Assembly (NCBI RefSeq): GCF_002440555.1
Contig: NZ_DJUR01000013.1
Location: 1 to 30,927, forward strand
Length of the DNA stretch: 30,927 bases
Source: Aerococcus sp. UBA6277
GTDB taxonomy: Bacteria; Bacillota; Bacilli; Lactobacillales; Aerococcaceae
Direction of reading: 5' to 3'
This document shows, in pieces, positions 1-8,649 of the stretch. The notes beneath the pieces are model-generated. The model searched no databases, was not told where the DNA came from, and saw only the letters and a program-made list of their open reading frames with translations. How positions within the stretch are numbered: the stretch's first letter is position 1; every line of letters begins with the position of its first letter. A program made the translations under genes and the position numbers.

Positions 1-76
1 AACACTATTTGTAAAAGAACCAGAATCTCCGGCAATCGGTATTTTTCTTGTTTCGGCAGTAGTGACCAAAAAGCAA

Positions 77-1432
77 TTATTGATAGTAAATCACTAAAGC
101 GTTGTAAATGGCGTCGGCAACTTGGTTCCAGTATTCTTCTTGACTGAATACCGCCACGTCACTTGGTGTTGACATATATCCAAGTTCTATTAAGACACCT
201 TCTCCAGCTAATTCCCGGATGACTTGGAAGTCACCGAATTTAACGCCGTTAGATTCTAATGGTAATCGTTCCATTAATTGGGCTTGAATCTCTTGGGCTA
301 CTGGGATTGAATCGTCGCCGTAGTAGTAAGCTGTTGTGCCGGATGCACCTGTTGATTCAATTGCATCATAATGGAATGAAATCAATAGGTCAGCGTCTGC
401 TTGGTTGGCTGTATATGGAATATCAGCTAAAGCAACATCTGAATCATCATCGCGTGTTAAAATCACATTTACGCCTGCTGCTTCAAGTTTTTCCTTAACG
501 GTGAGGGCAGTTTGTAAGGTGACTTCTTTTTCATATAAACCGTCTGTTATAGCACCTGGATCAATACCACCGTGACCTGGGTCTAATACAATGGTTCGGC
601 CAGCTAATGTACTGGTTGCTTCGGCTGCTTTTGCTTTATCCGCCATGGCAGTTGAATCACTCTCTGATAACCAGTTAACGATATATCCCTCAGTACCATC
701 GACTGAACGTACATGGTAGTATTCATTTTCTTGACCAAGGTAGGCAAACTGTTCGTTTAGGGCACCCTTAGCTAAGATTTCAGAGTCTTTGTTGGCTTCG
801 CTACGAATATTTACCCCATCAGCAGTTGCCTTAACAGTAAAGTCGTAATCAGATAGAAATTCATCGAAAGTTGATTGTTCTTCTTCTGTGATTTCAGTAT
901 CTTCCTCGTAGGCCATTGTTCCTGGTGTCACATCGATTGCTGTTTGTTTCACCCAACCAATTTCACCAGAAAGTTGAATTTGAGCCCAACCATCCGCTTG
1001 GTGTAAGATTTGGTATTTTGAATTCTTTTCTGCAGATGTTAAGACCGTTGCGTCTTCTGTATTTTCTTCGTAGATTTGAATATCATCCTCTAAGATTGTG
1101 GCAATAAAATCAGAGGAATCGATATCTTGGTTATCAGCTAACCAAGTTGGTATCCAACCTATTTCATTGTTATCGAGTAAGACATAGTACCAACTATTTT
1201 CTTGTCTAAGTATTCGATAAGGATTACTGCCATCAAGTTGGTCTTTAATATCATAAGTGATCCCAGGGCCCTCACGAAGGTTGACAACATTGGTAGATAG
1301 TTCTTTATAGGATGCTTTGTTGTATTGATATAATTGTAATGAGGAGAAACCAACGATTCCTGTTACAAAAATAAGGTAGAGTAGATAGACTACTTTATTT
1401 TGTTGGAAGTGGTTCTCAGAATGATCTGTCAA
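77..1432 (-). CDS. lytH: Membrane-anchored N-acetylmuramoyl-L-alanine amidase with three SH3b-like modules (LytH type)
   Basis: The 451-residue product should hydrolyse the amide bond between N-acetylmuramic acid and the stem peptide of peptidoglycan, acting outside the cell. A hydrophobic anchor spans about residues 14-34 after a short polar N-terminus. Three SH3b-like wall-binding modules follow at about 44-100, 108-170 and 197-257, the third separated by an acidic linker (175-192). The C-terminal half (279-451) is an Amidase_3 domain with DPGHGG (H287), the EKEV glutamate (E301), FHYDA (H354) and IELG (E416), which match the zinc ligands and catalytic Glu of the family. The start is TTG, with GAGGTG eight bases upstream on the minus strand. 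Staphylococcal lytH also lies beside hisS-aspS, which supports the name; here it is divergent from hisS. Three SH3 modules are more than I recall for staphylococcal LytH. The enzyme class is firm; the name is by similarity of architecture and neighbourhood. Confidence 0.85.
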   Translation of the reverse strand: MTDHSENHFQQNKVVYLLYLIFVTGIVGFSSLQLYQYNKASYKELSTNVVNLREGPGITYDIKDQLDGSNPYRILRQENSWYYVLLDNNEIGWIPTWLADNQDIDSSDFIATILEDDIQIYEENTEDATVLTSAEKNSKYQILHQADGWAQIQLSGEIGWVKQTAIDVTPGTMAYEEDTEITEEEQSTFDEFLSDYDFTVKATADGVNIRSEANKDSEILAKGALNEQFAYLGQENEYYHVRSVDGTEGYIVNWLSESDSTAMADKAKAAEATSTLAGRTIVLDPGHGGIDPGAITDGLYEKEVTLQTALTVKEKLEAAGVNVILTRDDDSDVALADIPYTANQADADLLISFHYDAIESTGASGTTAYYYGDDSIPVAQEIQAQLMERLPLESNGVKFGDFQVIRELAGEGVLIELGYMSTPSDVAVFSQEEYWNQVADAIYNALVIYYQ

Positions 1433-1454
1433 TTCGCGTACACCTCAGTAGTTC

Positions 1455-1469
1455 ACCGGAAATTCCGGT
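1455..1469. repeat. Perfect 7+7 bp palindrome upstream of lytH
   Basis: ACCGGAA-A-TTCCGGT is a perfect inverted repeat with a one-base centre, lying 22 bp upstream of the lytH start codon in the lytH/hisS divergent region. It is GC-richer than its surroundings. It could be an operator for lytH or a small hairpin in the lytH leader RNA. No known regulator site is recognised. Confidence 0.5.
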
Positions 1470-1560
1470 AGAAAAAGTTTATATTTTTGCTAAAATTAGG
1501 CATTGTTATAACTCAGTTTACCTTTCTTGTGATAAATGAACAACTAGAAAATATACTATC

Positions 1561-1589
1561 TTGACACTTTTTTAGTTTTGATATAAGAT
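1561..1589 (+). promoter_or_regulatory. Promoter for the hisS-aspS transcript
   Basis: A consensus -35 box TTGACA (1561-1566) is followed after 17 bp by TAAGAT (1584-1589). Transcription would start near 1596, just before the T-box leader. Confidence 0.75.
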
Positions 1590-1595
1590 AAAGAA

Positions 1596-1827
1596 TGGAT
1601 AATCCAATGAAAGAGCAAGAATAATTGTCGACATTTCTAGAGAGAGCTAACGGGTGAGAATGCTCAATGTCATTTATTTGCAAACACTCTGGAGGAGAAT
1701 AGTGCAAAGCTATTCCGTCACGCACGTTACGCGTCGAGCAACAGCCATAGCTGTTGAAATTAAGGTGGTACCACGAAGTTAACTCGTCCTTATATTCCTA
1801 TTGTTGGAATGTAAGGGCGATTTTTTT
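1596..1827 (+). promoter_or_regulatory. T-box leader (tRNA-His-sensing riboswitch) controlling hisS-aspS
   Basis: This leader RNA should read through into hisS when tRNA-His is uncharged. The stem I distal loop (GGGTGAGAATGC, about 1650-1661) is followed by the likely specifier CAC, a His codon, at 1685-1687 just before the TCTGGAG segment. The conserved T-box AAGGTGGTACCACG lies at 1762-1775 and ends in the competing terminator. The variable base of the UGGN bulge is U, which would pair with A at tRNA position 73. Specifier assignment rests on sequence pattern only; I did not fold the RNA. Confidence 0.88.
1784..1827 (+). terminator. T-box intrinsic terminator before hisS
   Basis: A 15-bp stem (1784-1798 with 1806-1820, two G-U pairs) is followed by a run of seven T. 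It is mutually exclusive with the T-box antiterminator. Confidence 0.9.
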
Positions 1828-1853
1828 ATTTTTATTTTTAAAGGAGGGGTATT

Positions 1854-3143
1854 GTGATTCAACGACCAAAAGGGACTGCAGACATCTTACCTGAAGATAT
1901 GAATCTATGGCATTATATAGAAGATACTGCGAGAAGAATTCTAAACCAATATCGTTATTTTGAGATTCGTACACCCATGTTTGAAAGTTATGAATTATTT
2001 TCCCGCGGTGTAGGAGAAACAACAGATGTAGTGTCTAAAGAAATGTATGATTTTTATGACAAGGGTGACCGTCATATTGCCTTAAAACCTGAGGGGACGG
2101 CACCAATCGTACGGGCATATGTGGAAAATAAATTATACGCACCTGAACAGGTGAAGCCCTATAAAGTCTATTATATGGGACCAATGTTCCGTTATGAAAG
2201 ACCACAAAGCGGCCGTTTACGCCAATTCCACCAAATCGGTGTTGAAGTGTTTGGTGAAGCAAATGCTGCCAAAGATGTAGAAACGATTGCTTTAGCCATG
2301 GATTTATTTAAAGCGCTAAATGTCCAACATATCAAGCTAGTGATTAATTCATTAGGGGACACAAGTTCACGTCTTGCATACCGTCAAGCCTTAATTGACT
2401 ACCTAACACCATTTACGGATAAATTATCTGAAGATTCAAAAACACGTTTACATAAAAACCCGTTACGTGTATTGGATTCAAAAGATAAAAAAGATATCGA
2501 AATCGTGGCCAATGCGCCATCAATCTTGGATTATCTTTCTGAAGAATCAACTAAACGCTTTAATGAAGTGCAATCTTTATTGACAGCCCTAGGTATTGAT
2601 TTTGAAATCGATCCAAATATGGTGCGTGGTTTAGACTACTACAAAGATACAATCTTTGAAATCATGTCTGAAGATAAAGTCTTTGGTGCCCAAACAACAA
2701 TTTGTGGTGGGGGTAACTATGATGGTTTAGTGAAAGAGATTTCAGATGGTAAAGAGTCTGTTCCAGGCTTTGGTTTCGGTTTAGGAATCGAGCGTTTAAT
2801 CTTATTGATGAAGGCGCAAGAAGTCCAAGTACCAGACATGCATGAACTTGACGTCTATGTGGTGAATATCGGAGACAATACGGATGAAGCGGCAATGAAA
2901 GTCTTGCAACACGTGCGTCACGCTGGTTTTTCAGCTGACCGAAACTTCTCTGGTGCCAAACCTAAAAAGCAATTTAAAGATGCCAATAAACTAGGTGCAG
3001 ACTTGGTTGTTACTATCGGGGAATCTGAATTGGAAAATAACCAAATCACGATTAAACATATGGCCTCTGGTAAAGAAGCTGCCTACCCGCTAGAAAAATT
3101 TGCGGATGATTTTGCAAGCATTTACCAAGAATTAAACCAATAG
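1854..3143 (+). CDS. hisS: Histidyl-tRNA synthetase
   Basis: This class II aminoacyl-tRNA synthetase charges tRNA-His with histidine in the cytoplasm. Its 429 residues are the usual length. It starts with the family hallmark [13 protein letters not shown], then shows motif 2 ([16 protein letters not shown]), the histidine-specific RGLDYY and GGGNYDGL elements, motif 3 ([11 protein letters not shown]) and an alpha/beta anticodon-binding domain over roughly the last 100 residues. The start is GTG at 1854, with AAGGAGGGG at 1841-1849. It sits directly behind a T-box leader with a His specifier, and aspS follows after 62 bp with no terminator between, so the two are cotranscribed. Confidence 0.98.
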   Translation: MIQRPKGTADILPEDMNLWHYIEDTARRILNQYRYFEIRTPMFESYELFSRGVGETTDVVSKEMYDFYDKGDRHIALKPEGTAPIVRAYVENKLYAPEQVKPYKVYYMGPMFRYERPQSGRLRQFHQIGVEVFGEANAAKDVETIALAMDLFKALNVQHIKLVINSLGDTSSRLAYRQALIDYLTPFTDKLSEDSKTRLHKNPLRVLDSKDKKDIEIVANAPSILDYLSEESTKRFNEVQSLLTALGIDFEIDPNMVRGLDYYKDTIFEIMSEDKVFGAQTTICGGGNYDGLVKEISDGKESVPGFGFGLGIERLILLMKAQEVQVPDMHELDVYVVNIGDNTDEAAMKVLQHVRHAGFSADRNFSGAKPKKQFKDANKLGADLVVTIGESELENNQITIKHMASGKEAAYPLEKFADDFASIYQELNQ

Positions 3144-3205
3144 TAATTATTTTTAAAACAGAGAAAAGAAATAAAAGAGATTTAAAATAAAAGGAGCTGC
3201 ATATA

Positions 3206-4975
3206 ATGCAACGTAGTGTGTATTGTGGAAATGTCTCTAACGAATTCGTTGGACAAACTGTAACATTAAAAGGATGGGTACAAAAACGTCGTGACCTAGG
3301 TGGGGTAATCTTTGTTGATTTGCGTGACCGTGAAGGTATCGTTCAAGCTGTATTCAACGTTGAAAACTTAGGGGACCAATTTGCTGAAGCTGAACGTTTA
3401 CGTTCTGAATACGTGATTGAAGTAACTGGTGAGGTTGTGTTACGTGGTGAAGGATTAGCAAATCCTAAAATTAAAACTGGTGACATTGAAGTGATGGTTT
3501 CTGATTTAACAATCTTAAACATTTCAAAAACACCACCATTCCCAGTTGAAGATGACATTGATGTAAACGATGAAATTCGTATGAAATACCGTTACGTAGA
3601 TTTACGTCGTCCAAAAATGGCGAATAACATGAAATTACGTCATCAAGTAGTATCTACAATCCATCGTTACTTAGACGATCAAGAATTTATCGAAGTAGAA
3701 ACACCTTACTTAACCAAATCTACGCCAGAGGGTGCACGTGACTACTTAGTCCCATCTCGTGTACATCCAGGTGAATTCTATGCCTTACCGCAATCACCAC
3801 AATTATTCAAACAATTGTTGATGTCTGCTGGTATGGACCGTTACTACCAAGTTGTCCGTTGTTTCCGTGATGAAGATTTACGCGGAGACCGTCAACCAGA
3901 ATTTACGCAAATCGACTTAGAAACAACTTTCTTAACACAAGAAGAAATTCGTGATTTAGTAGAAGGTATGTTGAAAACAGTCGTGAAACGTACTAAAAAC
4001 ATTGATATCACCGAAAACTTCCCAATCATTACTTATGACGATGCAATGGCACGTTATGGTAACGACAAACCAGATACTCGTTTTGGTTTAGAATTAGTGG
4101 AAATTTCTGATATCGTTGATCAATATGAATTCAAAGTATTTAACCAAGCAATTGAAAAAGGTGGCATCGTTAAAGCTATCAATATCAAAGGTGCTGGTGA
4201 CAACTACTCTCGTAAAGACTTAGACAACTTAACACCATTTGCATCTACATACGGGGCTAAAGGTGTGGCTTGGATCAAAGTGACTGACGAAGGTTTATCA
4301 GGTCCTATTGGTAAATTCTTTAAAGACAATCCTGCACCATTAATGGATCGTTTACAAGCTGAAACTGGTGACGTATTAGTATTCGTTGCAGACAAGGAAT
4401 CAGTAGTTAACCAATCATTATCTGAAATCCGTTTGAAATTTGGTCGCGAATTGGACTTAATGGACAAAAACCAATTTAACTTCCTATGGGTGACAAACTG
4501 GCCATTGCTTGAGTATGATGAAGATACAAAACGCTTCAATGCAATGCACCACCCCTTCACTATGCCTAACGAGGAAGACGTGGATAAATTAGCTGAAAAC
4601 CCGGAAGAAGTATACGCACAAGCTTACGATATCGTTTTAAATGGTTACGAAATCGGTGGTGGATCATTACGTATTTACCAAAAAGAAATGCAAATGCAAA
4701 TGTTCAAAGCTTTAGGCTTTACAGAAGAATCTGCAGCTTCTCAATTCGGTTTCCTATTAAATGCTTTAGACTATGGTTTCCCACCTCACGGCGGATTAGC
4801 TTTAGGTCTAGACCGTTTAGTCATGTTATTAGCTGGTGAAGAAAACATCCGTGAAGTGATTGCCTTCCCTAAAAATGGTCGTGCATTTGACCCACTAACA
4901 GAAGCACCAAGCCATGTATCAGAACAACAATTAGAAGAATTATCATTATCAGTAACTACAATTGATTTTGATTAA
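3206..4975 (+). CDS. aspS: Aspartyl-tRNA synthetase
   Basis: This is a class IIb synthetase of 589 residues, the normal bacterial length. It has an N-terminal OB-fold anticodon-binding domain (about 1-110, containing [11 protein letters not shown]), the catalytic core with the QSPQLFKQ loop, motif 2 ([18 protein letters not shown]), a bacterial insertion domain, and motif 3 ([12 protein letters not shown]). The ATG is preceded by AAGGAG at 3191-3196. It follows hisS in the same transcript, so it is probably also controlled by the His T-box, a common arrangement in Bacilli. An intrinsic terminator follows directly. The sequence does not tell me whether the enzyme discriminates tRNA-Asp from tRNA-Asn. 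Confidence 0.98.
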   Translation: MQRSVYCGNVSNEFVGQTVTLKGWVQKRRDLGGVIFVDLRDREGIVQAVFNVENLGDQFAEAERLRSEYVIEVTGEVVLRGEGLANPKIKTGDIEVMVSDLTILNISKTPPFPVEDDIDVNDEIRMKYRYVDLRRPKMANNMKLRHQVVSTIHRYLDDQEFIEVETPYLTKSTPEGARDYLVPSRVHPGEFYALPQSPQLFKQLLMSAGMDRYYQVVRCFRDEDLRGDRQPEFTQIDLETTFLTQEEIRDLVEGMLKTVVKRTKNIDITENFPIITYDDAMARYGNDKPDTRFGLELVEISDIVDQYEFKVFNQAIEKGGIVKAINIKGAGDNYSRKDLDNLTPFASTYGAKGVAWIKVTDEGLSGPIGKFFKDNPAPLMDRLQAETGDVLVFVADKESVVNQSLSEIRLKFGRELDLMDKNQFNFLWVTNWPLLEYDEDTKRFNAMHHPFTMPNEEDVDKLAENPEEVYAQAYDIVLNGYEIGGGSLRIYQKEMQMQMFKALGFTEESAASQFGFLLNALDYGFPPHGGLALGLDRLVMLLAGEENIREVIAFPKNGRAFDPLTEAPSHVSEQQLEELSLSVTTIDFD

Positions 4976-4977
4976 GT

Positions 4978-5006
4978 AAAAAAATGGCCTTAGGGCCATT
5001 TTTTTA
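4978..5006 (+). terminator. Terminator after aspS
   Basis: AAAAATGGCC and GGCCATTTTT form a 10-bp stem around the TTAG loop, followed by T residues. Confidence 0.9.
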
Positions 5007-5046
5007 TGATTACAGGAAATTTGAATTGTCATATCTAATAATCTTT

Positions 5047-5099
5047 AAGAGTAAATATATGTCGTGTGGTAGAATATACTTAGACATATATTTACTTTT
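5047..5099. promoter_or_regulatory. Extended -10 promoter enclosed by a long inverted repeat, upstream of sppA
   Basis: TGGTAGAAT (5067-5075) matches an extended -10 element (TGnTAnAAT) and is the best promoter candidate for sppA. It lies in the 19-bp loop between two 13-bp perfectly complementary arms, GTAAATATATGTC (5051-5063) and GACATATATTTAC (5083-5095). The pairing extends outward to about 5047 and 5099 with one wobble. T residues follow the right arm. Either the arms form an operator around the promoter, or the structure is an AT-rich terminator for upstream transcription. Confidence 0.55.
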
Positions 5100-5122
5100 T
5101 TTATTTGAGGAGGATTAAGTTA

Positions 5123-6148
5123 ATGAGTAAAAAATCATGGATATTAGCAATTGTTGCTGTTATTATCCTTGCACTGGGTGCATTTGGTAGTCAATTGACT
5201 AGCCAAACTAATGTCAATAATTTGCTTTCTGAAGGATCAGATGCTTTTTCAAGCGCGCAAAATATTATTGAACCAGGGGATGCAAACCGTCAGGTAGCGG
5301 TGTTAGCAGTCGATGGAACGATTGCGGACAACTCTGGGTCGGGTTCTTTTTCTGAAGGGATGGATTACCAAGGTATCCTAGATGCTATTGAAGAAATTAA
5401 AGAAAATGATGACGTTCAAGCACTCTTATTAACCGTCAATTCACCAGGTGGTGGGGTATATGAAAGTACAGAATTATATAATGCCTTACTTGACTTAAAA
5501 GAAAGTCGGGAAATGCCAATTTATGTTTCAATGGGGCAAATGGCTGCTTCTGGTGGTTATATGATTTCAATGGTCGGTGACCAAATCTATACGGATAGTG
5601 AAACAACTACTGGTTCAATTGGTGTCATCATGCAAGTACCGAACTTCTCAGGCTTTATGGAAGAGCATGGGTTATCTATGGATACCTATAAATCAGGCGC
5701 TTTGAAAGATATGGGTTCCTCATTTAGAGGCGCTTCTGATGAAGAAAAAGACGTCTTAAATTCTTTCATTCAAGAGAAATACAACCGTTTTGTTGAAATC
5801 GTAGCGAATGGTCGCGGGATGTCAACGGATGACGTGAAAAAATTAGCTGATGGTCGTATTTATTCAGGGAGTCAAGCCGTGGAAAATGGCTTAGCTGACC
5901 AAATTGGTTACGAAGAAGATGCCTTAGCATCCTTAAGAGCTGATAAAAACCTGGAAACAGCTACCGTTGTGGACTACACACCTAGGTCTGCTACTTCATG
6001 GATGACTGATTTTATGTCATTGTTAGCTGAGAAAAATTTATTCACTGGTCAATCAGAAGCCAATACAGCGGATGAAATGACGCAAATTTTAGAGGTTTTA
6101 GAAGATACCTCAACACCTCAATTCTATTACATGTACGGAGGTGAATAA
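5123..6148 (+). CDS. sppA: Signal peptide peptidase SppA, Ser/Lys type (peptidase family S49)
   Basis: This membrane-bound protease degrades leftover signal peptides after secretion. Its 341 residues match the short Gram-positive form (335 in Bacillus subtilis), which works as a multimer, rather than the tandem E. coli form. A single N-terminal membrane segment covers residues 5-24. The S49 domain carries TVNSPGGG (104-111), the nucleophile S143 in AASGGY, and the general base K195 in the segment KSGALKDMGSS; the 52-residue spacing equals that of the B. subtilis S147/K199 pair. The start is ATG 5123, with GAGGAGG nine bases upstream; an in-frame TTG at 5105 would overlap that site and is not used. 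The stop codon is one base before the start of the next gene, so the two are probably translationally coupled. Confidence 0.93.
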   Translation: MSKKSWILAIVAVIILALGAFGSQLTSQTNVNNLLSEGSDAFSSAQNIIEPGDANRQVAVLAVDGTIADNSGSGSFSEGMDYQGILDAIEEIKENDDVQALLLTVNSPGGGVYESTELYNALLDLKESREMPIYVSMGQMAASGGYMISMVGDQIYTDSETTTGSIGVIMQVPNFSGFMEEHGLSMDTYKSGALKDMGSSFRGASDEEKDVLNSFIQEKYNRFVEIVANGRGMSTDDVKKLADGRIYSGSQAVENGLADQIGYEEDALASLRADKNLETATVVDYTPRSATSWMTDFMSLLAEKNLFTGQSEANTADEMTQILEVLEDTSTPQFYYMYGGE

Positions 6149-6149
6149 G

Positions 6150-6803
6150 ATGTTTAAGCGCCGTAAAAAAGCTAAGGACATTCAAGAAAGTGTTGAATTA
6201 CCAAAGCTAAATGAACGTCTTTATGAAGGGTCAGTAGAAACAGAATTTAAAGAAAAACGTCGTGAACGCAAAATTAAATCTTTGCAAGCTTCACCGCAAG
6301 AAATCTTTTCAAATTATCGCCGTAACCTAGAAGCAGATATTACTTCAGGCTATGCTCGCAAGCTATATGGAGGTTTCTGGATTCGTTTAGTTGCCTTCTT
6401 AATTGATTTACTGATGGTATATGCCTTACGTTTACTAGTCACAGGTGTCTTAAATGCAGTAACACAAGGCGCTTATAGCACCTTGCCTGCTGCAGTGACT
6501 TTCCTAGTCGATCAATTCGTCTTAATTGCCTACTTTACCTTGTCAACATTCTGGACCAATGGCCAAACGCTTGGAAAAGGGTTACTAGGCCTTCAAGTTG
6601 TAACCAACAAACAATACAAATTATCCTTTATGACATGTTTATTTCGTGAAGGTTTAGGAAAAGTGGTTTTAACGACGTTGCCATTTTTAGGTTTGATGGT
6701 TGTCTTTTCAAACAAACGTCAAAATTTCATGGATTACTTTACAGATACAAATGTCATTTCATTAGGACAATTTGCCATGTTATTTGAAGAAAATGCGATC
6801 TAA
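6150..6803 (+). CDS. RDD-family integral membrane protein
   Basis: The product of 217 residues has a charged cytoplasmic N-terminal region (about 1-75, rich in Lys, Arg and Glu) followed by an RDD domain with three or four hydrophobic segments. The family residues are visible in FWIRLVAFLIDLL (Arg and Asp in the first helix) and TNGQTLGKGLLGLQVV. The function of RDD proteins is poorly defined; some members have been linked to ion transport. The gene is directly coupled to sppA: GGAGGTG at the end of sppA serves the ATG at 6150. A GTG at 6141 lies inside that ribosome-binding site and is not the start. The sppA-RDD pairing recurs in Bacilli as far as I know, suggesting a joint role at the membrane, but no partner can be read from the sequence. 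Confidence 0.85.
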   Translation: MFKRRKKAKDIQESVELPKLNERLYEGSVETEFKEKRRERKIKSLQASPQEIFSNYRRNLEADITSGYARKLYGGFWIRLVAFLIDLLMVYALRLLVTGVLNAVTQGAYSTLPAAVTFLVDQFVLIAYFTLSTFWTNGQTLGKGLLGLQVVTNKQYKLSFMTCLFREGLGKVVLTTLPFLGLMVVFSNKRQNFMDYFTDTNVISLGQFAMLFEENAI

Positions 6804-6809
6804 TAATTG

Positions 6810-6843
6810 ACAAAAGGTGTAGCTGAAACGCTACACCTTTTGT
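6810..6843 (+). terminator. Terminator after the sppA-RDD pair
   Basis: ACAAAAGGTGTAGC and GCTACACCTTTTGT form a perfect 14-bp stem with a six-base loop. The run of T is short and lies within the stem. Confidence 0.8.
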
Positions 6844-6895
6844 GGTACTTAGGCTAGTGAAAACAACGCCGCTTCTCGCACCCATCGAATAACGC

Positions 6896-6923
6896 TTGAT
6901 TTTTTTGTTAGGTGCGTTATAAT
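6896..6923 (+). promoter_or_regulatory. Promoter of the pyr operon
   Basis: TTGATT (6896-6901) and a consensus TATAAT (6918-6923) are separated by 16 bp. The pyr leader follows. Confidence 0.75.
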
Positions 6924-6944
6924 AATGGGAAATAAATAAGATCC

Positions 6945-7052
6945 TTTAACTTGCGTCCAGAGAGACGAAGAAGGCATGACACGTCTAGTTTTTAACCAAA
7001 TGGGGAAAGACTACTTCTTTTTGCGCACGCAAGTAGGGAAGTAGTCTTTTTT
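6945..7052 (+). promoter_or_regulatory. PyrR-dependent attenuator upstream of pyrR
   Basis: The leader RNA contains a PyrR-binding loop, GCGTCCAGAGAGACG (6953-6967), matching the UCCnGnGAG core of PyrR sites. It ends in an intrinsic terminator whose 12-bp stem (7006-7017 with 7038-7049) precedes a T run to 7052. ACTTGCGT (6949-6956) in the binding hairpin is complementary to ACGCAAGT (7027-7034) in the terminator loop, an alternative pairing that could serve antitermination. PyrR with UMP should stabilise the binding hairpin and so favour termination. Confidence 0.85.
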
Positions 7053-7061
7053 CTTACTTAA

Positions 7062-7589
<528 letters not shown>

Positions 7590-7603
7590 ACGTAGTGTAT
7601 TAC

Positions 7604-7717
7604 TTTAAGTGGGTCCGAGAGGCTACAAGTGATTTTTCTATGTGAACTGGTTTTTGTGGAACCAGTGTATTCACCTAGCGAAGTGCTTGTAGACTTAAAT
7701 CTGCAAGCACTTTTTTT
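7604..7717 (+). promoter_or_regulatory. Second PyrR attenuator, between pyrR and pyrB
   Basis: GGGTCCGAGAGGCT (7611-7624) is a near-consensus PyrR-binding loop. CTACAAG (7623-7629) at its 3' side pairs with CTTGTAG (7686-7692), which is the 5' arm of the terminator, giving the classical exclusive antiterminator. The terminator is a 13-bp stem (7681-7693 with 7700-7712) followed by T up to 7717. A further hairpin (GTGAACTGGTT with AACCAG and TTCAC) lies between. Confidence 0.9.
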
Positions 7718-7737
7718 CGATGAAAGTAGGTATATGA

Positions 7738-8649
7738 ATGCGACATTTCTTATCTGTAGAACAATTTACCAACGAAGAATTTATGGTATTAGTGAGACGA
7801 GCGTCTGACTTTAAACATGGACGAGACAGTTTTAAGAGCGATCGGACAATCGTGAACATGTTCTTTGAAAACTCAACGCGAACCAAAATGAGTTTTGAGA
7901 TGGCTGAACACAAAATTGGCATGCATCAGATGAACTTTGACGTGACGACTTCTTCAATCAATAAAGGGGAGTCTTTATACGATTCCGTCTTAACCATGCA
8001 AGCAATCGGGGCCGACGTTGTGGTTATTCGCCATCCTGACGCAAACTATCCGGACCAGCTGGTCAACCTTGATGTCCAAGTTGTAAACGCGGGTTCAGGT
8101 GCTGGTCAGCATCCATCCCAATCTTTACTAGATATCATGACCATTTATGAAGAATTTGGTGACTTTAGAGACTTAAATGTCGCTATTATTGGTGATATCC
8201 TGTACTCAAGGGTAGCCGTTTCCAATATGATGATGCTAAATCAACTAGGGGCCAATGTCATTTTCGCTGGTCCAGACCAATACTTTGATAAACGTTACGA
8301 AAAATATGGTGAGTGGATGACAGTTGACGATGCTGTCAAAACGGCAGATGTCGTGATGATGCTAAGGGTTCAATTGGAACGCCATCCAAACGGGGACAAG
8401 CCTTTTGAAAAGGCCGACTACCATGAACTATTCGGTTTAACTCGTGAACGATACCAAACCATGAAAGACCATGCCATTATCATGCACCCGGCGCCAGTTA
8501 ACCGGGATGTTGAGATTGCGGATGAATTGATCGAATGCGAGAAGAGTCGGATTGTGTCACAAATGTCAAACGGGGTTTATGCACGTATTGCAATTTTGGA
8601 ATGGGTATTGAAAGGAAGATATGATGAGCTTAATAATCACAAATGGTAA
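7738..8649 (+). CDS. pyrB: Aspartate carbamoyltransferase catalytic subunit
   Basis: This enzyme condenses carbamoyl phosphate with aspartate, the first committed step of pyrimidine synthesis. It has 303 residues, the usual length for the unregulated Gram-positive trimer. The carbamoyl-phosphate loop STRTKMSFE starts at S46, and HPSQSLLD lies near residue 128. The HPAPVNRDVE segment near the C-terminus is typical. No regulatory subunit gene (pyrI) follows, as expected in Bacilli. The ribosome-binding site (GAAAGTAGG) is only moderate; the ATG at 7738 is in the frame that gives the conserved N-terminus, while ATG 7734 is out of frame. It overlaps pyrC by 26 bp. Confidence 0.97.
   Translation: MRHFLSVEQFTNEEFMVLVRRASDFKHGRDSFKSDRTIVNMFFENSTRTKMSFEMAEHKIGMHQMNFDVTTSSINKGESLYDSVLTMQAIGADVVVIRHPDANYPDQLVNLDVQVVNAGSGAGQHPSQSLLDIMTIYEEFGDFRDLNVAIIGDILYSRVAVSNMMMLNQLGANVIFAGPDQYFDKRYEKYGEWMTVDDAVKTADVVMMLRVQLERHPNGDKPFEKADYHELFGLTRERYQTMKDHAIIMHPAPVNRDVEIADELIECEKSRIVSQMSNGVYARIAILEWVLKGRYDELNNHKW

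Noticed and set aside
1..76. Possible partial gene at the left edge
   Set aside because: No start with a ribosome-binding site and no recognisable protein segment on either strand; too short to judge.
4204..4560. 118-codon open frame on the minus strand inside aspS
   Set aside because: It lies entirely antisense to a well-conserved synthetase, has no convincing ribosome-binding site, and its composition reflects the opposite-strand codons.
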